Assembly (NCBI RefSeq): GCF_013112245.1
Contig: NZ_WVRN01000001.1
Span: 2,918,501 to 2,982,500, forward strand
DNA: 64,000 nucleotides
Source: Ruegeria sp. HKCCD4315
Lineage (GTDB): Bacteria > Pseudomonadota > Alphaproteobacteria > Rhodobacterales > Rhodobacteraceae
Direction: 5' to 3'
Part shown: piece after piece, positions 46,707 to 59,325 of the stretch
How positions within the stretch are numbered: the first letter of the stretch is position 1
How the letters are laid out: every line of letters begins with the position of its first letter
The notes under the pieces: generated by a model
Database searches by the model: none
Told to the model about the DNA's origin: nothing
Seen by the model: only the letters and a program-made list of their open reading frames with translations
Position numbers and translations under genes: made by a program

Positions 46707-47259
46707 TAACGCAACCTACACCCCGCGTCTGAAAGCACAGTACGCTGAAACCATCCGTGCCGCTCTGAAAGAAGAGTTCGGCTATAAGAACGACATGCAG
46801 CTGCCCAAGCTGGAAAAAATCGTTCTTAACATCGGTTGTGGTGCTGAGGCGGTCAAAGACTCGAAGAAAGCAAAAGCTGCTGTCGAAGATCTGACGGCGA
46901 TTGCTGGTCAACAGGCCGTTGCAACCAAGGCGAAGAAGTCGATCGCGGGTTTCCGCGTCCGTGAAGACATGCCGCTGGGTGCGAAAGTGACCCTGCGCGG
47001 TGACCGGATGTACGAATTCCTGGATCGTCTGATCACCATCGCGCTGCCGCGCGTTCGTGACTTCCGCGGTGTTAAGCCGTCTTTCGATGGTCGTGGCAAC
47101 TTTGCCATGGGCATGAAAGAGCACATCGTGTTCCCGGAAATCGACTTCGACAAAGTCGACGAAGTCTGGGGCCTGGACATCGTAATCACCACCACAGCGA
47201 AAACCGACGCTGAAGCGAAGAGCCTGTTGAAAGCATTCAACATGCCTTTCAACGCGTAA
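46699..47259 (+). CDS. rplE: 50S ribosomal protein L5
   Basis: 186 aa, [41 protein letters not shown] 46699 lies in the rplX end and is preferred to the TTG at 46696. Binds 5S rRNA. Confidence 0.98.
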   Translation: MLDNATYTPRLKAQYAETIRAALKEEFGYKNDMQLPKLEKIVLNIGCGAEAVKDSKKAKAAVEDLTAIAGQQAVATKAKKSIAGFRVREDMPLGAKVTLRGDRMYEFLDRLITIALPRVRDFRGVKPSFDGRGNFAMGMKEHIVFPEIDFDKVDEVWGLDIVITTTAKTDAEAKSLLKAFNMPFNA

Positions 47260-47278
47260 GCGCCGGGAGGATTGAGAC

Positions 47279-47584
47279 ATGGCTAAAAAAGCAATGATCG
47301 AACGCGAGAAAAAGCGCGAACGCCTGGTGGCCAAATATGCCGCAAAGCGTGCCGAGCTGAAAGAAATCGCGAATGACGAGAGCCGCCCGATGGAAGAGCG
47401 TTTCAAAGCGCGTCTGAAACTGGCGAAACTGCCGCGCAACAGCTCGGCTACACGTCTTCACAACCGTTGTCAGCTGACCGGTCGTCCCCACGCTTACTAC
47501 CGTAAGCTGAAGGTCAGCCGTATCGCGCTGCGCGAGCTGGGTTCTGCTGGTCAGATCCCCGGCATGGTGAAATCGAGCTGGTAA
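47279..47584 (+). CDS. rpsN: 30S ribosomal protein S14
   Basis: 101 aa, the long zinc-free form (no CxxC pairs): [35 protein letters not shown]. This is the usual form in alphaproteobacteria. Confidence 0.98.
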   Translation: MAKKAMIEREKKRERLVAKYAAKRAELKEIANDESRPMEERFKARLKLAKLPRNSSATRLHNRCQLTGRPHAYYRKLKVSRIALRELGSAGQIPGMVKSSW

Positions 47585-47597
47585 GGGAGACATAGAT

Positions 47598-47990
47598 ATG
47601 AATGATCCTATCGGCGATATGCTCACCCGTATCCGCAACGCGCAAATGCGCGGCAAGTCCACCGTTTCCACCCCGGCTTCCAAGCTGCGCGGTTGGGTTC
47701 TGGACGTGCTGGCGGACGAAGGCTACATCCGTGGCTATGAAAAGACGACCGGTGCAAACGGTCATCCGGCCATCGAAATCAGCCTGAAATACTACGAAGG
47801 CACCCCTGTTATTCGCGAACTGAAGCGGGTCTCGAAACCCGGTCGTCGCGTATACATGGGCGTCAATGACATCCCGCAGGTCCGTCAGGGTCTGGGCGTG
47901 TCGATTGTCAGCACTCCGAAAGGTGTGATGTCGGACGCAAACGCTCGCTCCAACAATGTTGGCGGCGAAGTGCTCTGCACCGTCTTCTAA
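47598..47990 (+). CDS. rpsH: 30S ribosomal protein S8
   Basis: 130 aa, [31 protein letters not shown] and [13 protein letters not shown]. In enterobacteria S8 represses the spc operon; no such target was searched here. Confidence 0.98.
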   Translation: MNDPIGDMLTRIRNAQMRGKSTVSTPASKLRGWVLDVLADEGYIRGYEKTTGANGHPAIEISLKYYEGTPVIRELKRVSKPGRRVYMGVNDIPQVRQGLGVSIVSTPKGVMSDANARSNNVGGEVLCTVF

Positions 47991-48001
47991 GGAGGTCTGC
48001 A

Positions 48002-48535
48002 ATGTCTCGTATTGGTAAAAAACCGGTCGAGCTGCCCAGCGGCGTTACCGCCTCTGTGTCCGGCCAGACCATCGAAGTGAAAGGTCCGAAAGGCACCCGC
48101 AGCTTCACCGCCACCGACGACGTAACGCTGTCGGTTGAAGACAACGTGGTCAAGATCGACCCCCGTGGCATGTCCAAGCGTGCCCGCCAGCAGTGGGGCA
48201 TGAGCCGCACCATGGTTGCCAACCTGGTAACCGGTGTGACCACAGGCTTCAAAAAAGAGCTGGAGATCCAGGGTGTTGGTTACCGGGCTCAGATGCAGGG
48301 CAACACCCTGAAGCTGAACTTGGGCTACAGCCACGATGTTGATTTCACTGCTCCGGAAGGTGTCACCATCACCGCACCGAAGCAGACCGAAATCGTTGTG
48401 GAAGGTATCGACCAGCAGCTGGTGGGCGAAACCGCGGCCAAAATCCGCGAGTGGCGCCGTCCCGAGCCGTACAAAGGCAAGGGCATCCGCTATAAGGGCG
48501 AGTTCATCTTCCGCAAGGAAGGCAAGAAGAAGTAA
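48002..48535 (+). CDS. rplF: 50S ribosomal protein L6
   Basis: 177 aa, [15 protein letters not shown] and the C-terminal signature [16 protein letters not shown]. Preceded by a strong AAGGAGG site. Confidence 0.98.
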   Translation: MSRIGKKPVELPSGVTASVSGQTIEVKGPKGTRSFTATDDVTLSVEDNVVKIDPRGMSKRARQQWGMSRTMVANLVTGVTTGFKKELEIQGVGYRAQMQGNTLKLNLGYSHDVDFTAPEGVTITAPKQTEIVVEGIDQQLVGETAAKIREWRRPEPYKGKGIRYKGEFIFRKEGKKK

Positions 48536-48546
48536 GGACGCAAACA

Positions 48547-48906
48547 ATGGCAAACAGCAAAAGAACCCTGTTTCTGAAGCGCCGCCTGCGCGTTCGGAAC
48601 AAACTTCGCAAAGTCAACGCCGGCCGTGTACGCTTGTCGGTTCACCGTTCGAACAAGAACATCAGCGTTCAGCTGATCGACGACGTTCGTGGCGTGACCC
48701 TGGCTTCGGCCTCGACCCTGGAAAAAGATCTGGGTGTTGTTGGCAAGAACAACGTCGAAGCGGCCACCAAAGTGGGCGCGGCCATCGCCGAGCGTGCCAA
48801 GAAGGCAGGCGTCGAAGAGGCCTATTTCGATCGTGGTGGCTTCCTGTTCCACGGCAAAGTGAAGGCTGTCGCCGACGCTGCGCGTGAAGGTGGTCTGAAG
48901 ATCTAA
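48547..48906 (+). CDS. rplR: 50S ribosomal protein L18
   Basis: 119 aa, [20 protein letters not shown] and [19 protein letters not shown]. 5S rRNA-binding. The gap to rpsE (116 nt) holds a GGGCAGC/GCTGCCC hairpin (48914-48933) without T-run. Confidence 0.98.
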   Translation: MANSKRTLFLKRRLRVRNKLRKVNAGRVRLSVHRSNKNISVQLIDDVRGVTLASASTLEKDLGVVGKNNVEAATKVGAAIAERAKKAGVEEAYFDRGGFLFHGKVKAVADAAREGGLKI

Positions 48907-49022
48907 GACTTGTGGGCAGCTTTGCGGCTGCCCCGATGATCCGGGGGCCTCGGCAACAGTCGGGGCTCACTTGGATTGAAGTAAACGGCGTCACAAGCGC
49001 CACATGAGAAAAGGGATGCCAA

Positions 49023-49592
49023 ATGGCAGAACGTGAAAACCGTCGGGGCCGTGGCCGCGACCGTGAAGAGGCACCGGAATTTGCAGATCGTCTGGTCGCA
49101 ATCAACCGCGTGTCGAAAACCGTAAAAGGTGGTAAGCGCTTTGGCTTCGCCGCTCTGGTGGTTGTCGGCGATCAGAAAGGCCGCGTCGGCTTTGGCAAAG
49201 GTAAAGCGAAAGAAGTACCTGAGGCCATCCGTAAGGCGACCGAACAAGCCAAGCGTCAAATGATCCGCGTGCAGCTGCGCGAAGGTCGGACCCTGCACCA
49301 CGACATCGAAGGCCGTCACGGCGCCGGTAAAGTGGTTATGCGCACCGCACCTGAAGGTACTGGTATCATCGCCGGTGGTCCGATGCGTGCCGTGTTCGAA
49401 ATGCTGGGCGTCAAGGACGTTGTGTCCAAGTCGCTGGGCTCGCAGAACCCGTACAACATGATCCGCGCCACCATCAACGGCCTGCAGAAAGAGCAGAGCC
49501 CGCGTTCGGTTGCCGCACGTCGTGGCAAAAAAGTTGCCGACATCCTGCCCAAGCGGGACGAAGCACCTGCTGCTGCTGAAGCAGAAGCATAA
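49023..49592 (+). CDS. rpsE: 30S ribosomal protein S5
   Basis: 189 aa, [37 protein letters not shown], Ala/Glu C-terminal tail. Confidence 0.98.
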   Translation: MAERENRRGRGRDREEAPEFADRLVAINRVSKTVKGGKRFGFAALVVVGDQKGRVGFGKGKAKEVPEAIRKATEQAKRQMIRVQLREGRTLHHDIEGRHGAGKVVMRTAPEGTGIIAGGPMRAVFEMLGVKDVVSKSLGSQNPYNMIRATINGLQKEQSPRSVAARRGKKVADILPKRDEAPAAAEAEA

Positions 49593-49604
49593 GGAGAGCG
49601 ACCC

Positions 49605-49793
49605 ATGGCAAAAACCATCGTCGTCAAACAGATCGGTTCCCCGATCCGTCGCCCCGCCGAACAGCGCGCAACCCTGATCGGTCTGGGTCTGAACAAGATG
49701 CACAAAACCCGTGAGCTGGAAGATACTCCTTCGGTTCGTGGCATGATCCGCAAGATCCCGCATCTGGTCGAGATCGTCGAAGAGCGCGGCTAA
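49605..49793 (+). CDS. rpmD: 50S ribosomal protein L30
   Basis: 62 aa, [34 protein letters not shown]. Last gene of the rightward block; rplO, its usual next gene, is on the other side of the block in opposite orientation. Confidence 0.97.
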   Translation: MAKTIVVKQIGSPIRRPAEQRATLIGLGLNKMHKTRELEDTPSVRGMIRKIPHLVEIVEERG

Positions 49794-49820
49794 GCCCGAA
49801 ACCTTCGAGAATTTCAAAGA

Positions 49821-49853
49821 ACGCCCCTGACTTCATTCAGGGGCGTTTTTTTT
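49821..49853 (+). terminator. Strong rho-independent terminator after rpmD
   Basis: Ten-bp stem ACGCCCCTGA/TCAGGGGCGT with 6-nt loop and eight T. Ends the L2-L30 block. Confidence 0.93.
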
Positions 49854-50016
49854 GTCATTGATACCTGGACGCCCAGCCAACACCAATCTGCAGGACCACA
49901 ACACCGAGTCCAAAGGCATGCGCCCACAGGCCCAGAAACACCTGAGGGCGGGGGAATCCTCGACTTTTGCGGCTTTTTGGCTAGACTTTAGGGCCACATA
50001 GTCAGGGGGTTTTTTG

Positions 50017-50628
50017 ATGACCGACACAGTGTCCGAACCTGCCGAATCCGAGATTCTTAGAATCGGTGACGAAAAGTATCAAAAAGCAGAAAAACTCATC
50101 CGAACGACGCAAGGAGCGAACGCATCCAACGGGTTAAAGCTGGACCGGCACATAACTGTTGCGAGATCTTATTTCTGGGACGCTGAGGGCCGATCCACCC
50201 TTTTCCCTCGCCTTCTGGGGATCGAGTTTAAGGGTAAACGGGTCGGCGTCTTTCAGGAAGCAAAGTCATTTACCGTTTTGCTCGACACTGATGGTGAAGA
50301 ATACGAGGTCGGGGTTTCTGTGCGCCTTGAGGTCAATGCCGACCGGTTTGAGTTGGGGGCGCAGGTGTCAATTCCAAATATCGCAGCAGAAGCACAGCTG
50401 GGTCACAGCAAGGCCGAGATGGAGATCAGTGTGCTTGGTTATTACGGCCCCCTCGGAGACATCCTGCCCGCGCCCAAGGCAGTAGATGTAACGAGCTACG
50501 CAGAATACCTTGAGTCCTTTCGAAAAATTCAAAGGCTGGTCTTTTCAGAAGACGGGGCGCAATACCACCATCCGATTCCCTTGGGAGAAAGACGAATTGT
50601 TCAGGCTGCGTCGAGTCTAAGCAGCTAG
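50017..50628 (+). CDS. Hypothetical protein
   Basis: 203 aa, cytoplasmic, not recognised. Start ATG 50017 after AGGGGG. N-terminal MTDTVSEPAESE, a helical stretch, then beta-rich parts (GIEFKGKRVGVFQEAK, LDTDGEEYEVGVSVRLEV) that could form a sandwich. It lies in the right joint of the inverted block with DUF1127. Confidence 0.7.
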   Translation: MTDTVSEPAESEILRIGDEKYQKAEKLIRTTQGANASNGLKLDRHITVARSYFWDAEGRSTLFPRLLGIEFKGKRVGVFQEAKSFTVLLDTDGEEYEVGVSVRLEVNADRFELGAQVSIPNIAAEAQLGHSKAEMEISVLGYYGPLGDILPAPKAVDVTSYAEYLESFRKIQRLVFSEDGAQYHHPIPLGERRIVQAASSLSS

Positions 50629-50868
50629 AGTCAATTCACCCCAGCAACGAAAAAGTCACTCTGGGTACATCGAGCGGAAACACTCAGGTTTTGCGCTGCA
50701 CACGGTCACGTACATGTCGCCCAGTTGTTATTCCCTTGGTGCATATCGGCTAGACCGAAACTTCCGTTGTTAGCGATAACTTTCGACCTTATCTCAGCCT
50801 TGTCCAAACAAGGAACACAAAAAGGAAACGTCAAGGAATACGCCTTGATTTGAGAAAGGAACAAAAAG

Positions 50869-51081
50869 ATGACAACTGCTGCACTGACACATTCAGGCTT
50901 GAACTTTACTGCACGGATTACGGACATGATCGAACGCGTGAAAGCCGCGCGTGCCCGTGCTGCCGAGTACCAGCGCACGTTTTCCGAGCTGCAACGTTTG
51001 AGCAACCGGGAACTCGATGACATCGGCATCCGTCGTTGTGACATCGCGGATATCGCACACAAGCATGTCTACTGTTCGTAA
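50869..51081 (+). CDS. DUF1127 (YjiS-like) small protein
   Basis: 70 aa with the DUF1127 ending LQRLSNRELDDIGIRRCDIAD. Such Arg-rich small proteins bind RNA or act in phosphate/virulence regulation in some alphaproteobacteria; the role here is unknown. GAGAAAGGAAC site; own terminator after it. Confidence 0.88.
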   Translation: MTTAALTHSGLNFTARITDMIERVKAARARAAEYQRTFSELQRLSNRELDDIGIRRCDIADIAHKHVYCS

Positions 51082-51109
51082 ATTCGAACAACCGGAAGCA
51101 AGACACAAA

Positions 51110-51130
51110 GGCGCCAAAGGGCGCCTTTTT
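51110..51130 (+). terminator. Rho-independent terminator of the DUF1127 gene
   Basis: GGCGCC/GGCGCC stem flanked by AAA/TTT, loop AAAG, six T. Confidence 0.85.
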
Positions 51131-51296
51131 TGCTTCATGCATTGGCTCTCAGAATGGCTAGAAGACGCGCCACAGCAGGGGAAAATCCTTGTAGATCGCA
51201 ATGACGCTGTACGAAGCTAAAATCCGGCTCTATGTCGCTTTCCAACCGTAGGCGTCCCGCACTATGCGTTTCGCCGATCCGCGGCCTGCTGACACC

Positions 51297-51929
51297 CTAC
51301 CCCAAAGACCGCCTACGGCAGAGTGGTTCTGACTCCACTGCAATCCGCTGCTTGAGCTTGATATGGCCCAGCACCTCACGAAACGCGCGGTGCTTGGGTT
51401 TGCCTTCCAGATAATCCGCCAGTTTGAGCAGGTTGATCGGATGCTTCTTAACAAGCGTTTCGATCCGCTGCACGGCATCGTCCAACGCATAGTGGTCGAC
51501 GAACTGGCAAGCCACCTGCGTCGGGGTCAGCAGACAATAGTCCTGAGCCCGCTTGTCCGTATAGCGCGTGATGTCGAAGGGCGACGCGCCAAGGGCATGG
51601 AACTTTGGAACATGTACGCGCATGTCCGCTTTGACGTGCTCCAACACCGTGCCGGAGGTCTGACGGAACCCCAGCGGGCCAAGCTTGCCGACGACATGGC
51701 GACGCATCGCCGGAGAGATCATGTCCACATCCGCCCGGTCGTATTTCAGATCATCGAAAACCGACAAAAGCCCCAAATGCTCGTCAGCAATCTGGAAATA
51801 AGGTTCGGTGCTGAATGCCCGCATCCGTTCCAGCACCTGCGCCCGCTCAATTTCAGGGTCCGAAACGAAATCGGCCCCGGCGGGTTGAACCGCCGAGGCC
51901 GTAAATAGTCGCAGTAAGCGTCGGATCAA
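51297..51929 (-). CDS. Conserved hypothetical protein coupled to rplW
   Basis: 210 aa, helical, not recognised; begins [18 protein letters not shown]. The only in-frame codon near rplW is TTG 51929, giving a 4-nt overlap (TTGA) with the rplW stop, so coupled translation is likely; ATG further inside is the alternative. Sits where L2 would normally be. Confidence 0.7.
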   Translation of the reverse strand: MIRRLLRLFTASAVQPAGADFVSDPEIERAQVLERMRAFSTEPYFQIADEHLGLLSVFDDLKYDRADVDMISPAMRRHVVGKLGPLGFRQTSGTVLEHVKADMRVHVPKFHALGASPFDITRYTDKRAQDYCLLTPTQVACQFVDHYALDDAVQRIETLVKKHPINLLKLADYLEGKPKHRAFREVLGHIKLKQRIAVESEPLCRRRSLG

Positions 51930-52222
51930 AGACCGGTGCTCACATCGATTGTGTTGCCCTCTTCCAGGGTCACATATGCTTTTTTGACGTCTTTCCGGCG
52001 ACCCAGCTGGCCGCGGAACCGCTTGACCTTGCCTTTGGTCACGGTGGTGTTCACCGCTTTGACCTTCACACCAAACAGCGCCTCAACGGCCTCTTTGATC
52101 TGCGGCTTATTGCTGTCGATCGCCACTTCAAAGACAACCGCGCCGTTTTCGGACGCCATGGTCGACTTTTCGGTGATGATCGGCTTGCGGATCACGTCGT
52201 AGTGTTCTGCCTTCGCGCTCAT
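51926..52222 (-). CDS. rplW: 50S ribosomal protein L23
   Basis: 98 aa, [17 protein letters not shown] and [20 protein letters not shown]. Overlaps rplD by 4 nt. Rightmost joint of the inversion: L2 is absent after it. Confidence 0.98.
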   Translation of the reverse strand: MSAKAEHYDVIRKPIITEKSTMASENGAVVFEVAIDSNKPQIKEAVEALFGVKVKAVNTTVTKGKVKRFRGQLGRRKDVKKAYVTLEEGNTIDVSTGL

Positions 52223-52836
52223 TTCAGACGAGCCTCCAGTGCTTCGACAGCCGCTTTGGTGAGCACCAGGGTGTCACGCTTGAGGATGTCATAAACGTTT
52301 GCACCCATCGACGGCAGGATATCCAGACCTTCGATGTTGCGCGACGCCTTCAGGAAACCTTCGTTCACGGTCGCGCCGTCGATGACCAAAGCGCGTTTCC
52401 AGCCCAGGTTTGCAACCTGTTTGGCCAGTGCGGCGGTCTTGCCTTCGGCTTCGGCGTTCTCGATCACAACCAGTTCACCTGCTTTGGCTTTGGCCGACAG
52501 AGCGTGGCGCAGGCCAAGCTTGCGGAACTTCTTCGGCAGGTCGTGGCCGTGCGAACGAGGGGTCGGGCCCTTGTAGATACCACCCTTGCGGAAGATCGGC
52601 GCGTTGCGGTCACCATGGCGTGCGCCACCGGTGCCCTTCTGGCGATAGATCTTCTTGGTCGAGTAGCTGGTTTCCGAGCGGGTCTTGACCTTGTGGGTGC
52701 CGGCCTGCGCGTTGTTGCGCTGCCAACGGACCACACGGTGCAGGATGTCCGCACGAGGCTCGAGACCGAACAGATCGGCGTTCAGCTCGATGTCGCCGGC
52801 TTTGCCGCCGTCCAGTTTGATTACATCAAGTTTCAT
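52219..52836 (-). CDS. rplD: 50S ribosomal protein L4
   Basis: 205 aa with the extended loop [22 protein letters not shown]. In enterobacteria L4 attenuates its own operon; a leader hairpin here lies at 53965. Overlaps rplC by 4 nt. Confidence 0.98.
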   Translation of the reverse strand: MKLDVIKLDGGKAGDIELNADLFGLEPRADILHRVVRWQRNNAQAGTHKVKTRSETSYSTKKIYRQKGTGGARHGDRNAPIFRKGGIYKGPTPRSHGHDLPKKFRKLGLRHALSAKAKAGELVVIENAEAEGKTAALAKQVANLGWKRALVIDGATVNEGFLKASRNIEGLDILPSMGANVYDILKRDTLVLTKAAVEALEARLK

Positions 52837-53558
52837 GCTTCACCACCTTCCGCGGGAGCTTCTTCCGCAGGTGCTTCGGTTGCAGCCGATTTCACAGCAG
52901 CCGGGAAAGGCAGGCCTTCCGGTGCTTTCTTCTTCACGGCGTCCTTGACGGTGACCCAGCCTGATTTCGGTCCGGGAACGGCGCCTTTGATGAAGACCAG
53001 GTTCCGGTCGGCGTCGGTTTTGACAACTTCCAGGTTCTGGGTGGTTACACGGGCAGCACCCATGTGACCGGCCATCTTCTTGCCTTTGAACACCTTGCCC
53101 GGATCCTGACACTGACCGGTCGAACCGTGCGAACGGTGGCTGATCGAAACACCGTGCGAGGCGCGCAGACCACCGAAGTTGTGGCGCTTCATTGCACCGG
53201 CAAAGCCTTTACCGATCGAGGTACCCGAAACGTCAACTTTCTGACCTTCCAGGAAGTGTTCTGCCGAAATCTCGGCGCCTACTTCGATCAGGCCATCTTC
53301 AGAGACGCGGAACTCAGCCAGCTTACGCTTGGGCTCAACCTTGGCAGCGGCGTAGTGACCGCGCATGGCTTTCGAGGTACGTTTTGCCTTGGCAGCACCG
53401 GCGCCCAGCTGAACGGCAGTGTAGCCATCTTTGTCAGCGGTACGCTGTGCTACAACCTGCAGGTTGTCCAGGTGAAGCACGGTCACAGGGATCTGCTTGC
53501 CGTCTTCCATGAACAGGCGGGTCATGCCAACTTTTTTTGCGATAATACCAGAGCGCAT
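52833..53558 (-). CDS. rplC: 50S ribosomal protein L3
   Basis: 241 aa, [35 protein letters not shown], with a 20-residue Ala/Glu C-terminal extension. Confidence 0.98.
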   Translation of the reverse strand: MRSGIIAKKVGMTRLFMEDGKQIPVTVLHLDNLQVVAQRTADKDGYTAVQLGAGAAKAKRTSKAMRGHYAAAKVEPKRKLAEFRVSEDGLIEVGAEISAEHFLEGQKVDVSGTSIGKGFAGAMKRHNFGGLRASHGVSISHRSHGSTGQCQDPGKVFKGKKMAGHMGAARVTTQNLEVVKTDADRNLVFIKGAVPGPKSGWVTVKDAVKKKAPEGLPFPAAVKSAATEAPAEEAPAEGGEA

Positions 53559-53576
53559 AATCTATACCCTCCGATC

Positions 53577-53891
53577 TTACGACTGCAGCTTGATCTCGAC
53601 GTCCACACCAGCAGCGAGGTCGAGCTTCATCAGCGCGTCAACGGTCTGGGGGGTCGGATCAACGATGTCCAAGAGACGCTTGTGCGTGCGGATCTCGAAC
53701 TGGTCGCGGGATTTCTTGTCAACGTGAGGGCCACGGAGAACCGTGAACTTCTCAATCTTGTTCGGCAGCGGGATCGGGCCGCGCACGTTCGCGCCGGTCC
53801 GCTTGGCAGTGTTGACGATCTCTTGCGTGCTGGCATCCAGAACGCGATAGTCAAATGCCTTCAGCCGAATACGGATGTTTTGGCTTTGCAT
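53577..53891 (-). CDS. rpsJ: 30S ribosomal protein S10
   Basis: 104 aa, [38 protein letters not shown]. First gene of the S10 block; promoter at 54011-54039. Confidence 0.98.
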   Translation of the reverse strand: MQSQNIRIRLKAFDYRVLDASTQEIVNTAKRTGANVRGPIPLPNKIEKFTVLRGPHVDKKSRDQFEIRTHKRLLDIVDPTPQTVDALMKLDLAAGVDVEIKLQS

Positions 53892-53964
53892 AGATACAGC
53901 CTTTTTTCAGGCGTTGAGGTTGAGAGGAGGACAGACGCGCATCGCCAACCCTCTTCGAACCCAA

Positions 53965-53986
53965 AAGGCGGGAATCACCCCGCCTT
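53965..53986 (-). terminator. Putative attenuator in the S10 leader
   Basis: Eight-bp stem AAGGCGGG/CCCGCCTT with 6-nt loop, followed on the minus strand by TTTTGGG. It lies between the predicted promoter and rpsJ; the short T-run makes termination partial at best. Confidence 0.45.
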
Positions 53987-54010
53987 GATGTTCTTGTTGA
54001 GAACTCGCGC

Positions 54011-54039
54011 GTATTAGTGGGATTGGTCGGGTTTGGCAA
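54011..54039 (-). promoter_or_regulatory. Predicted sigma-70 promoter of rpsJ-rplC-rplD-rplW
   Basis: TTGCCA (54034-54039), 17-nt C-rich spacer, TAATAC (54011-54016), followed by GCGCG. Confidence 0.7.
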
Positions 54040-54179
54040 GGGGGTTTCTGTGCAAACTGGACGCCTCACAAAACCGGATCAGAAAACCGAAACACCTAGG
54101 TGCATTCTACATAAGATCCGTAAGGACAAACTCTCTTGAACAGATCACTCACTGTGCGCTTAGACCCCCGCGCCCAGAA

Positions 54180-55079
54180 TTAAACCCAATATGTCAACGC
54201 CAATGGCAGAACCAGCAGCGTCGTCAGGGTTGACAAGAGGATAAATCCCGCCACGTCAGGTGCTCTGTCGGGCTGGTACTGGTCTGCGAAAAGATAGTTC
54301 GCGACGGACGAAGGCATCAAGCAGCACAGGATAACGACGCCGCGCTCAGTACCAGTGAAGCCAAATAACCAAGTCGCAAACAAGGCCACGACAACTGCGA
54401 TGCCTAAATGAACAATGGTCAACACACCCGCTTGCCGCACATCTCTTATCTGAAAAGAAGCCAAGGTATGCCCCATCGTCAAAAGGAGCAGCGGGATCGT
54501 TAAACCACCCAAGATATTGAAACTCGACTCTATTGGTTGCGGCAGGCTGAATCCGGTGAAAACAACGCCCAAAGCGATGATCGCCGCGTATATTACCGGA
54601 GAAGTGATCAGCCTTTTTATCGAAATAGAACCGGATGGAATCCATATTCCGATGGAAAACATGCAAAGAAGAATGACCACGACAAAGCCCATTGCATAGG
54701 CCAACCCTTCTCCGCCAAAGGCCAGCAACGTGACCGGCAACCCTATGCCCCCGATGTTTCCGTACATTAACGGGCCGAGGAAAACGGGCACAGAGTATCC
54801 TAACACTCTGAGGACAATAAAACTCAACGCGGCGAAACCAGCGACGATTGTCGCGGCTGCGGCCATCACCGTCAGAAAGGTGTTCGCATCGATCTGCGCC
54901 GTTGAAAGATGCGAAATGACAAGCGTGGGAAAGCCGACACGCGATATCAGCCCGTTTATCACTTTGTTGTCGAAGGGCACTTTGAACAGAGCCAGACAGT
55001 AACCAATGCCTGCACAGATCAGAACGGGTAGAATGATATTGAAAACATTCAGGAATACATGTTCAAGATGTGCAATCAT
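54180..55079 (-). CDS. AEC-family (auxin efflux carrier-like) transporter
   Basis: 299 aa, ten helices, NhaA/AEC pattern: PVLICAGIGYCLALF, GFPTLVISHLS, FLGPLMYGNIGGIGLPVTLL, MPSSVANYLFA. Probably exports a small organic anion. Inserted between rpsJ and tuf. Confidence 0.88.
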   Translation of the reverse strand: MIAHLEHVFLNVFNIILPVLICAGIGYCLALFKVPFDNKVINGLISRVGFPTLVISHLSTAQIDANTFLTVMAAAATIVAGFAALSFIVLRVLGYSVPVFLGPLMYGNIGGIGLPVTLLAFGGEGLAYAMGFVVVILLCMFSIGIWIPSGSISIKRLITSPVIYAAIIALGVVFTGFSLPQPIESSFNILGGLTIPLLLLTMGHTLASFQIRDVRQAGVLTIVHLGIAVVVALFATWLFGFTGTERGVVILCCLMPSSVANYLFADQYQPDRAPDVAGFILLSTLTTLLVLPLALTYWV

Positions 55080-55361
55080 CGCAGTTTCCGACCCTGTTAG
55101 CAGAGTGCGCGTTCAAATCTGAAGAACACTGTACCACCGTCGACAATGTGGCAAGGGCCTTGCGTTCGAGCTGCTGGTTAACAGTGCTCCGCGAAGTAGC
55201 GAGTATTGCGCTGTTTCTGATTTGCCCTGAGTTTTGGCACAAGTCACCTATTCTGGGCAGTTTCCGTTGGTTCATTCGCTAGATTTTTCGACGAATGTTC
55301 CTGACTTATTTGATCGCCCGGTTGGTACAAGATGTATGCGCTTGAAATGGTAGAAACGAAA
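55080..55361. other. Intergenic region, no feature seen
   Basis: 282 nt between the AEC gene and the tuf terminator. No ORF with a ribosome-binding site, no tRNA and no promoter that I would trust. Confidence 0.5.
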
Positions 55362-55387
55362 AAGGCCGCCCCCTGTTGGACGGCCTT
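55362..55387 (-). terminator. Rho-independent terminator of tuf
   Basis: Stem AAGGCCG/CGGCCTT with a GC-containing loop, then TTTTTCG on the minus strand. Confidence 0.75.
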
Positions 55388-55467
55388 CTTTAGTTCTTTA
55401 CCGAGTTGCTCCCGGCAGATTTTCCTGAGGAAAATCGCCTGCCGCAACCAGGCGCGACAAGCGCGCC

Positions 55468-56643
<1,176 letters not shown>

Positions 56644-56703
56644 GATGGCCTCCTTTTTCGGTAATGAAGGGAGCCCCTGACCGGAGCTCCCTCAAATCTT
56701 CGC

Positions 56704-58821
56704 TTATGCGTATTTCGCCTGGATCTCGTCCGAGATGTTCTGCGGAACCGGATCGTAGTGGTCGAACTGCATGGTGAACTGGGCACGGCCCGACGACATC
56801 GAACGCAGAGTGTTGATGTAGCCGAACATGTTCGCCAGCGGAACGAACGCGTCGATCGCGATTGCGTTGCCGCGCGGTTCCTGACCAGACACCTGGCCAC
56901 GACGCGAGGTCAGGTCGCCGATGATGCCGCCGGTGTATTCTTCCGGGGTGATCACTTCGACCTTCATGATCGGTTCCAGCAGTTTCGCGCCAGCTTTGCG
57001 CATGCCTTCACGCATACACATACGGGCCGCGATTTCGAACGCCAGAACGCTCGAGTCAACGTCGTGGAACTTACCGTCCAACAGGGCAACCTTGAAGTCG
57101 ATCACGGGGAAGCCAGCCAGCGGGCCGCTGTCCATAACCGACTGGATGCCTTTTTCGACACCCGGGATGTATTCCTTCGGAACGGCACCACCAACGATGC
57201 GGCTTTCGAACGAATAACCTTCGCCCGGCTCGGTCGGAGTGATCTCGAGCTTGACCTCACCGAATTGACCCGAACCACCCGACTGTTTCTTGTGGGTGTA
57301 GGTGTGCTCGACCGGCATCGAGATGGTTTCACGATAGGCCACCTGCGGTGCACCAATGTTCGCTTCAACCTTGAACTCGCGCTTCAGACGGTCAACCAGG
57401 ATATCCAGGTGAAGTTCGCCCATGCCTTTCATGATGGTCTGACCGGATTCCAGATCAGTTTCCACACGGAAGGACGGGTCTTCGGCGGCCAAACGGGCCA
57501 GACCCTGAGACATCTTTTCCTGGTCGCCCTTGGTTTTGGGCTCAACCGCGATCTCGATCACCGGATCGGGGAAGGTCATGGTTTCCAGAACCACCGGATC
57601 CTTCGCGTCACACAGGGTGTCACCAGTGGTGGTGTCTTTCAGACCCGCCAGCGCGATGATGTCGCCTGCAAACGCTTCTTCGATCTCTTCCCGGTTGTTC
57701 GAGTGCATCATCATCATACGACCGATGCGCTCTTTCTTACCTTTGGTCGAGTTCAGGATCGAATCACCCTTGTTCATGGTGCCCGAGTAGATCCGGGTAA
57801 AGGTCAACGAGCCAACAAAGGGGTCGTTCATGATTTTGAACGCCAGACCCGAGAACGCCATTGCGTCATCGGCACGACGTGCGATGTCACGAACTTCTTC
57901 CTCGTCGCCGGGCTTAAAGCCCATGTAATCAACAACGTCCAGCGGGCTGGGCAGATAGTCGATCACAGCGTTGAGCAGTGGCTGAACGCCTTTGTTCTTG
58001 AACGCCGAACCACCCAGAACCGGAACAAACGCGATGTCCAGAGTACCTTTGCGCAGCAGGGCGCGCAGGGTCGGAACGTCGGGCTCGTTGCCTTCCAGGT
58101 ATTCCATCATCGCGTCGTCGTCCATTTCGACAGCCGCTTCGATCATCTTGCCGCGCCATTCGTCAGCCATGTCTTTCAGGCTGTCGCGGATCGGAGCTTT
58201 GATCCAGCTTGCGCCCAGATCTTCGCCCTGCCACAGCCACTCTTCCATGGTGACAAGGTCGATCAGACCTTCCAGCTCGGACTCGGCGCCGATCGGGATA
58301 CCAACCGGAACAGCGCGAGCGCCGGTGCGGTCTTCGATCATGCGAACGCAGTTGAAGAAGTCTGCGCCAATCTTGTCCATTTTGTTGACGAAAACCATAC
58401 GCGGAACCTTGTAGCGGTCAGCCTGACGCCACACGGTTTCGGTCTGGGGTTCAACACCGGCGTTTGCGTCCAGAACGCAGACGGCACCATCGAGAACCGC
58501 CAGCGAACGTTCAACTTCGATGGTGAAGTCTACGTGGCCGGGGGTGTCGATGATGTTCAGGCGGTGCTTTGGGGTATCGGCGGTCTGACCGTCTTCGGTG
58601 CGTTCCCAGAAGGTGGTGGTCGCAGCCGAGGTGATGGTGATGCCGCGTTCCTGCTCCTGCTCCATCCAGTCCATGGTGGCTGCACCATCGTGCACCTCAC
58701 CGATGTTGTGGGATTTACCAGTGTAATACAGGATACGCTCCGAGCAGGTGGTCTTACCTGCGTCGATGTGCGCCATGATACCGAAGTTACGGTACAGTTC
58801 GAGCGGATATTCGCGTGCCAT
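56704..58821 (-). CDS. fusA: Elongation factor G
   Basis: 705 aa: G1 [10 protein letters not shown]3 DTPGHVDF, G4 NKMDK, domains II-V full length. Drives translocation; 18 nt after rpsG. Confidence 0.98.
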   Translation of the reverse strand: MAREYPLELYRNFGIMAHIDAGKTTCSERILYYTGKSHNIGEVHDGAATMDWMEQEQERGITITSAATTTFWERTEDGQTADTPKHRLNIIDTPGHVDFTIEVERSLAVLDGAVCVLDANAGVEPQTETVWRQADRYKVPRMVFVNKMDKIGADFFNCVRMIEDRTGARAVPVGIPIGAESELEGLIDLVTMEEWLWQGEDLGASWIKAPIRDSLKDMADEWRGKMIEAAVEMDDDAMMEYLEGNEPDVPTLRALLRKGTLDIAFVPVLGGSAFKNKGVQPLLNAVIDYLPSPLDVVDYMGFKPGDEEEVRDIARRADDAMAFSGLAFKIMNDPFVGSLTFTRIYSGTMNKGDSILNSTKGKKERIGRMMMMHSNNREEIEEAFAGDIIALAGLKDTTTGDTLCDAKDPVVLETMTFPDPVIEIAVEPKTKGDQEKMSQGLARLAAEDPSFRVETDLESGQTIMKGMGELHLDILVDRLKREFKVEANIGAPQVAYRETISMPVEHTYTHKKQSGGSGQFGEVKLEITPTEPGEGYSFESRIVGGAVPKEYIPGVEKGIQSVMDSGPLAGFPVIDFKVALLDGKFHDVDSSVLAFEIAARMCMREGMRKAGAKLLEPIMKVEVITPEEYTGGIIGDLTSRRGQVSGQEPRGNAIAIDAFVPLANMFGYINTLRSMSSGRAQFTMQFDHYDPVPQNISDEIQAKYA

Positions 58822-58839
58822 TTTTGATAAGCCTCTGAA

Positions 58840-59325
<486 letters not shown>

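Noticed and set aside
56758..58827. 689-aa open frame antisense to fusA
   Set aside because: Shadow of the EF-G gene on the other strand, caused by GC-rich third positions.
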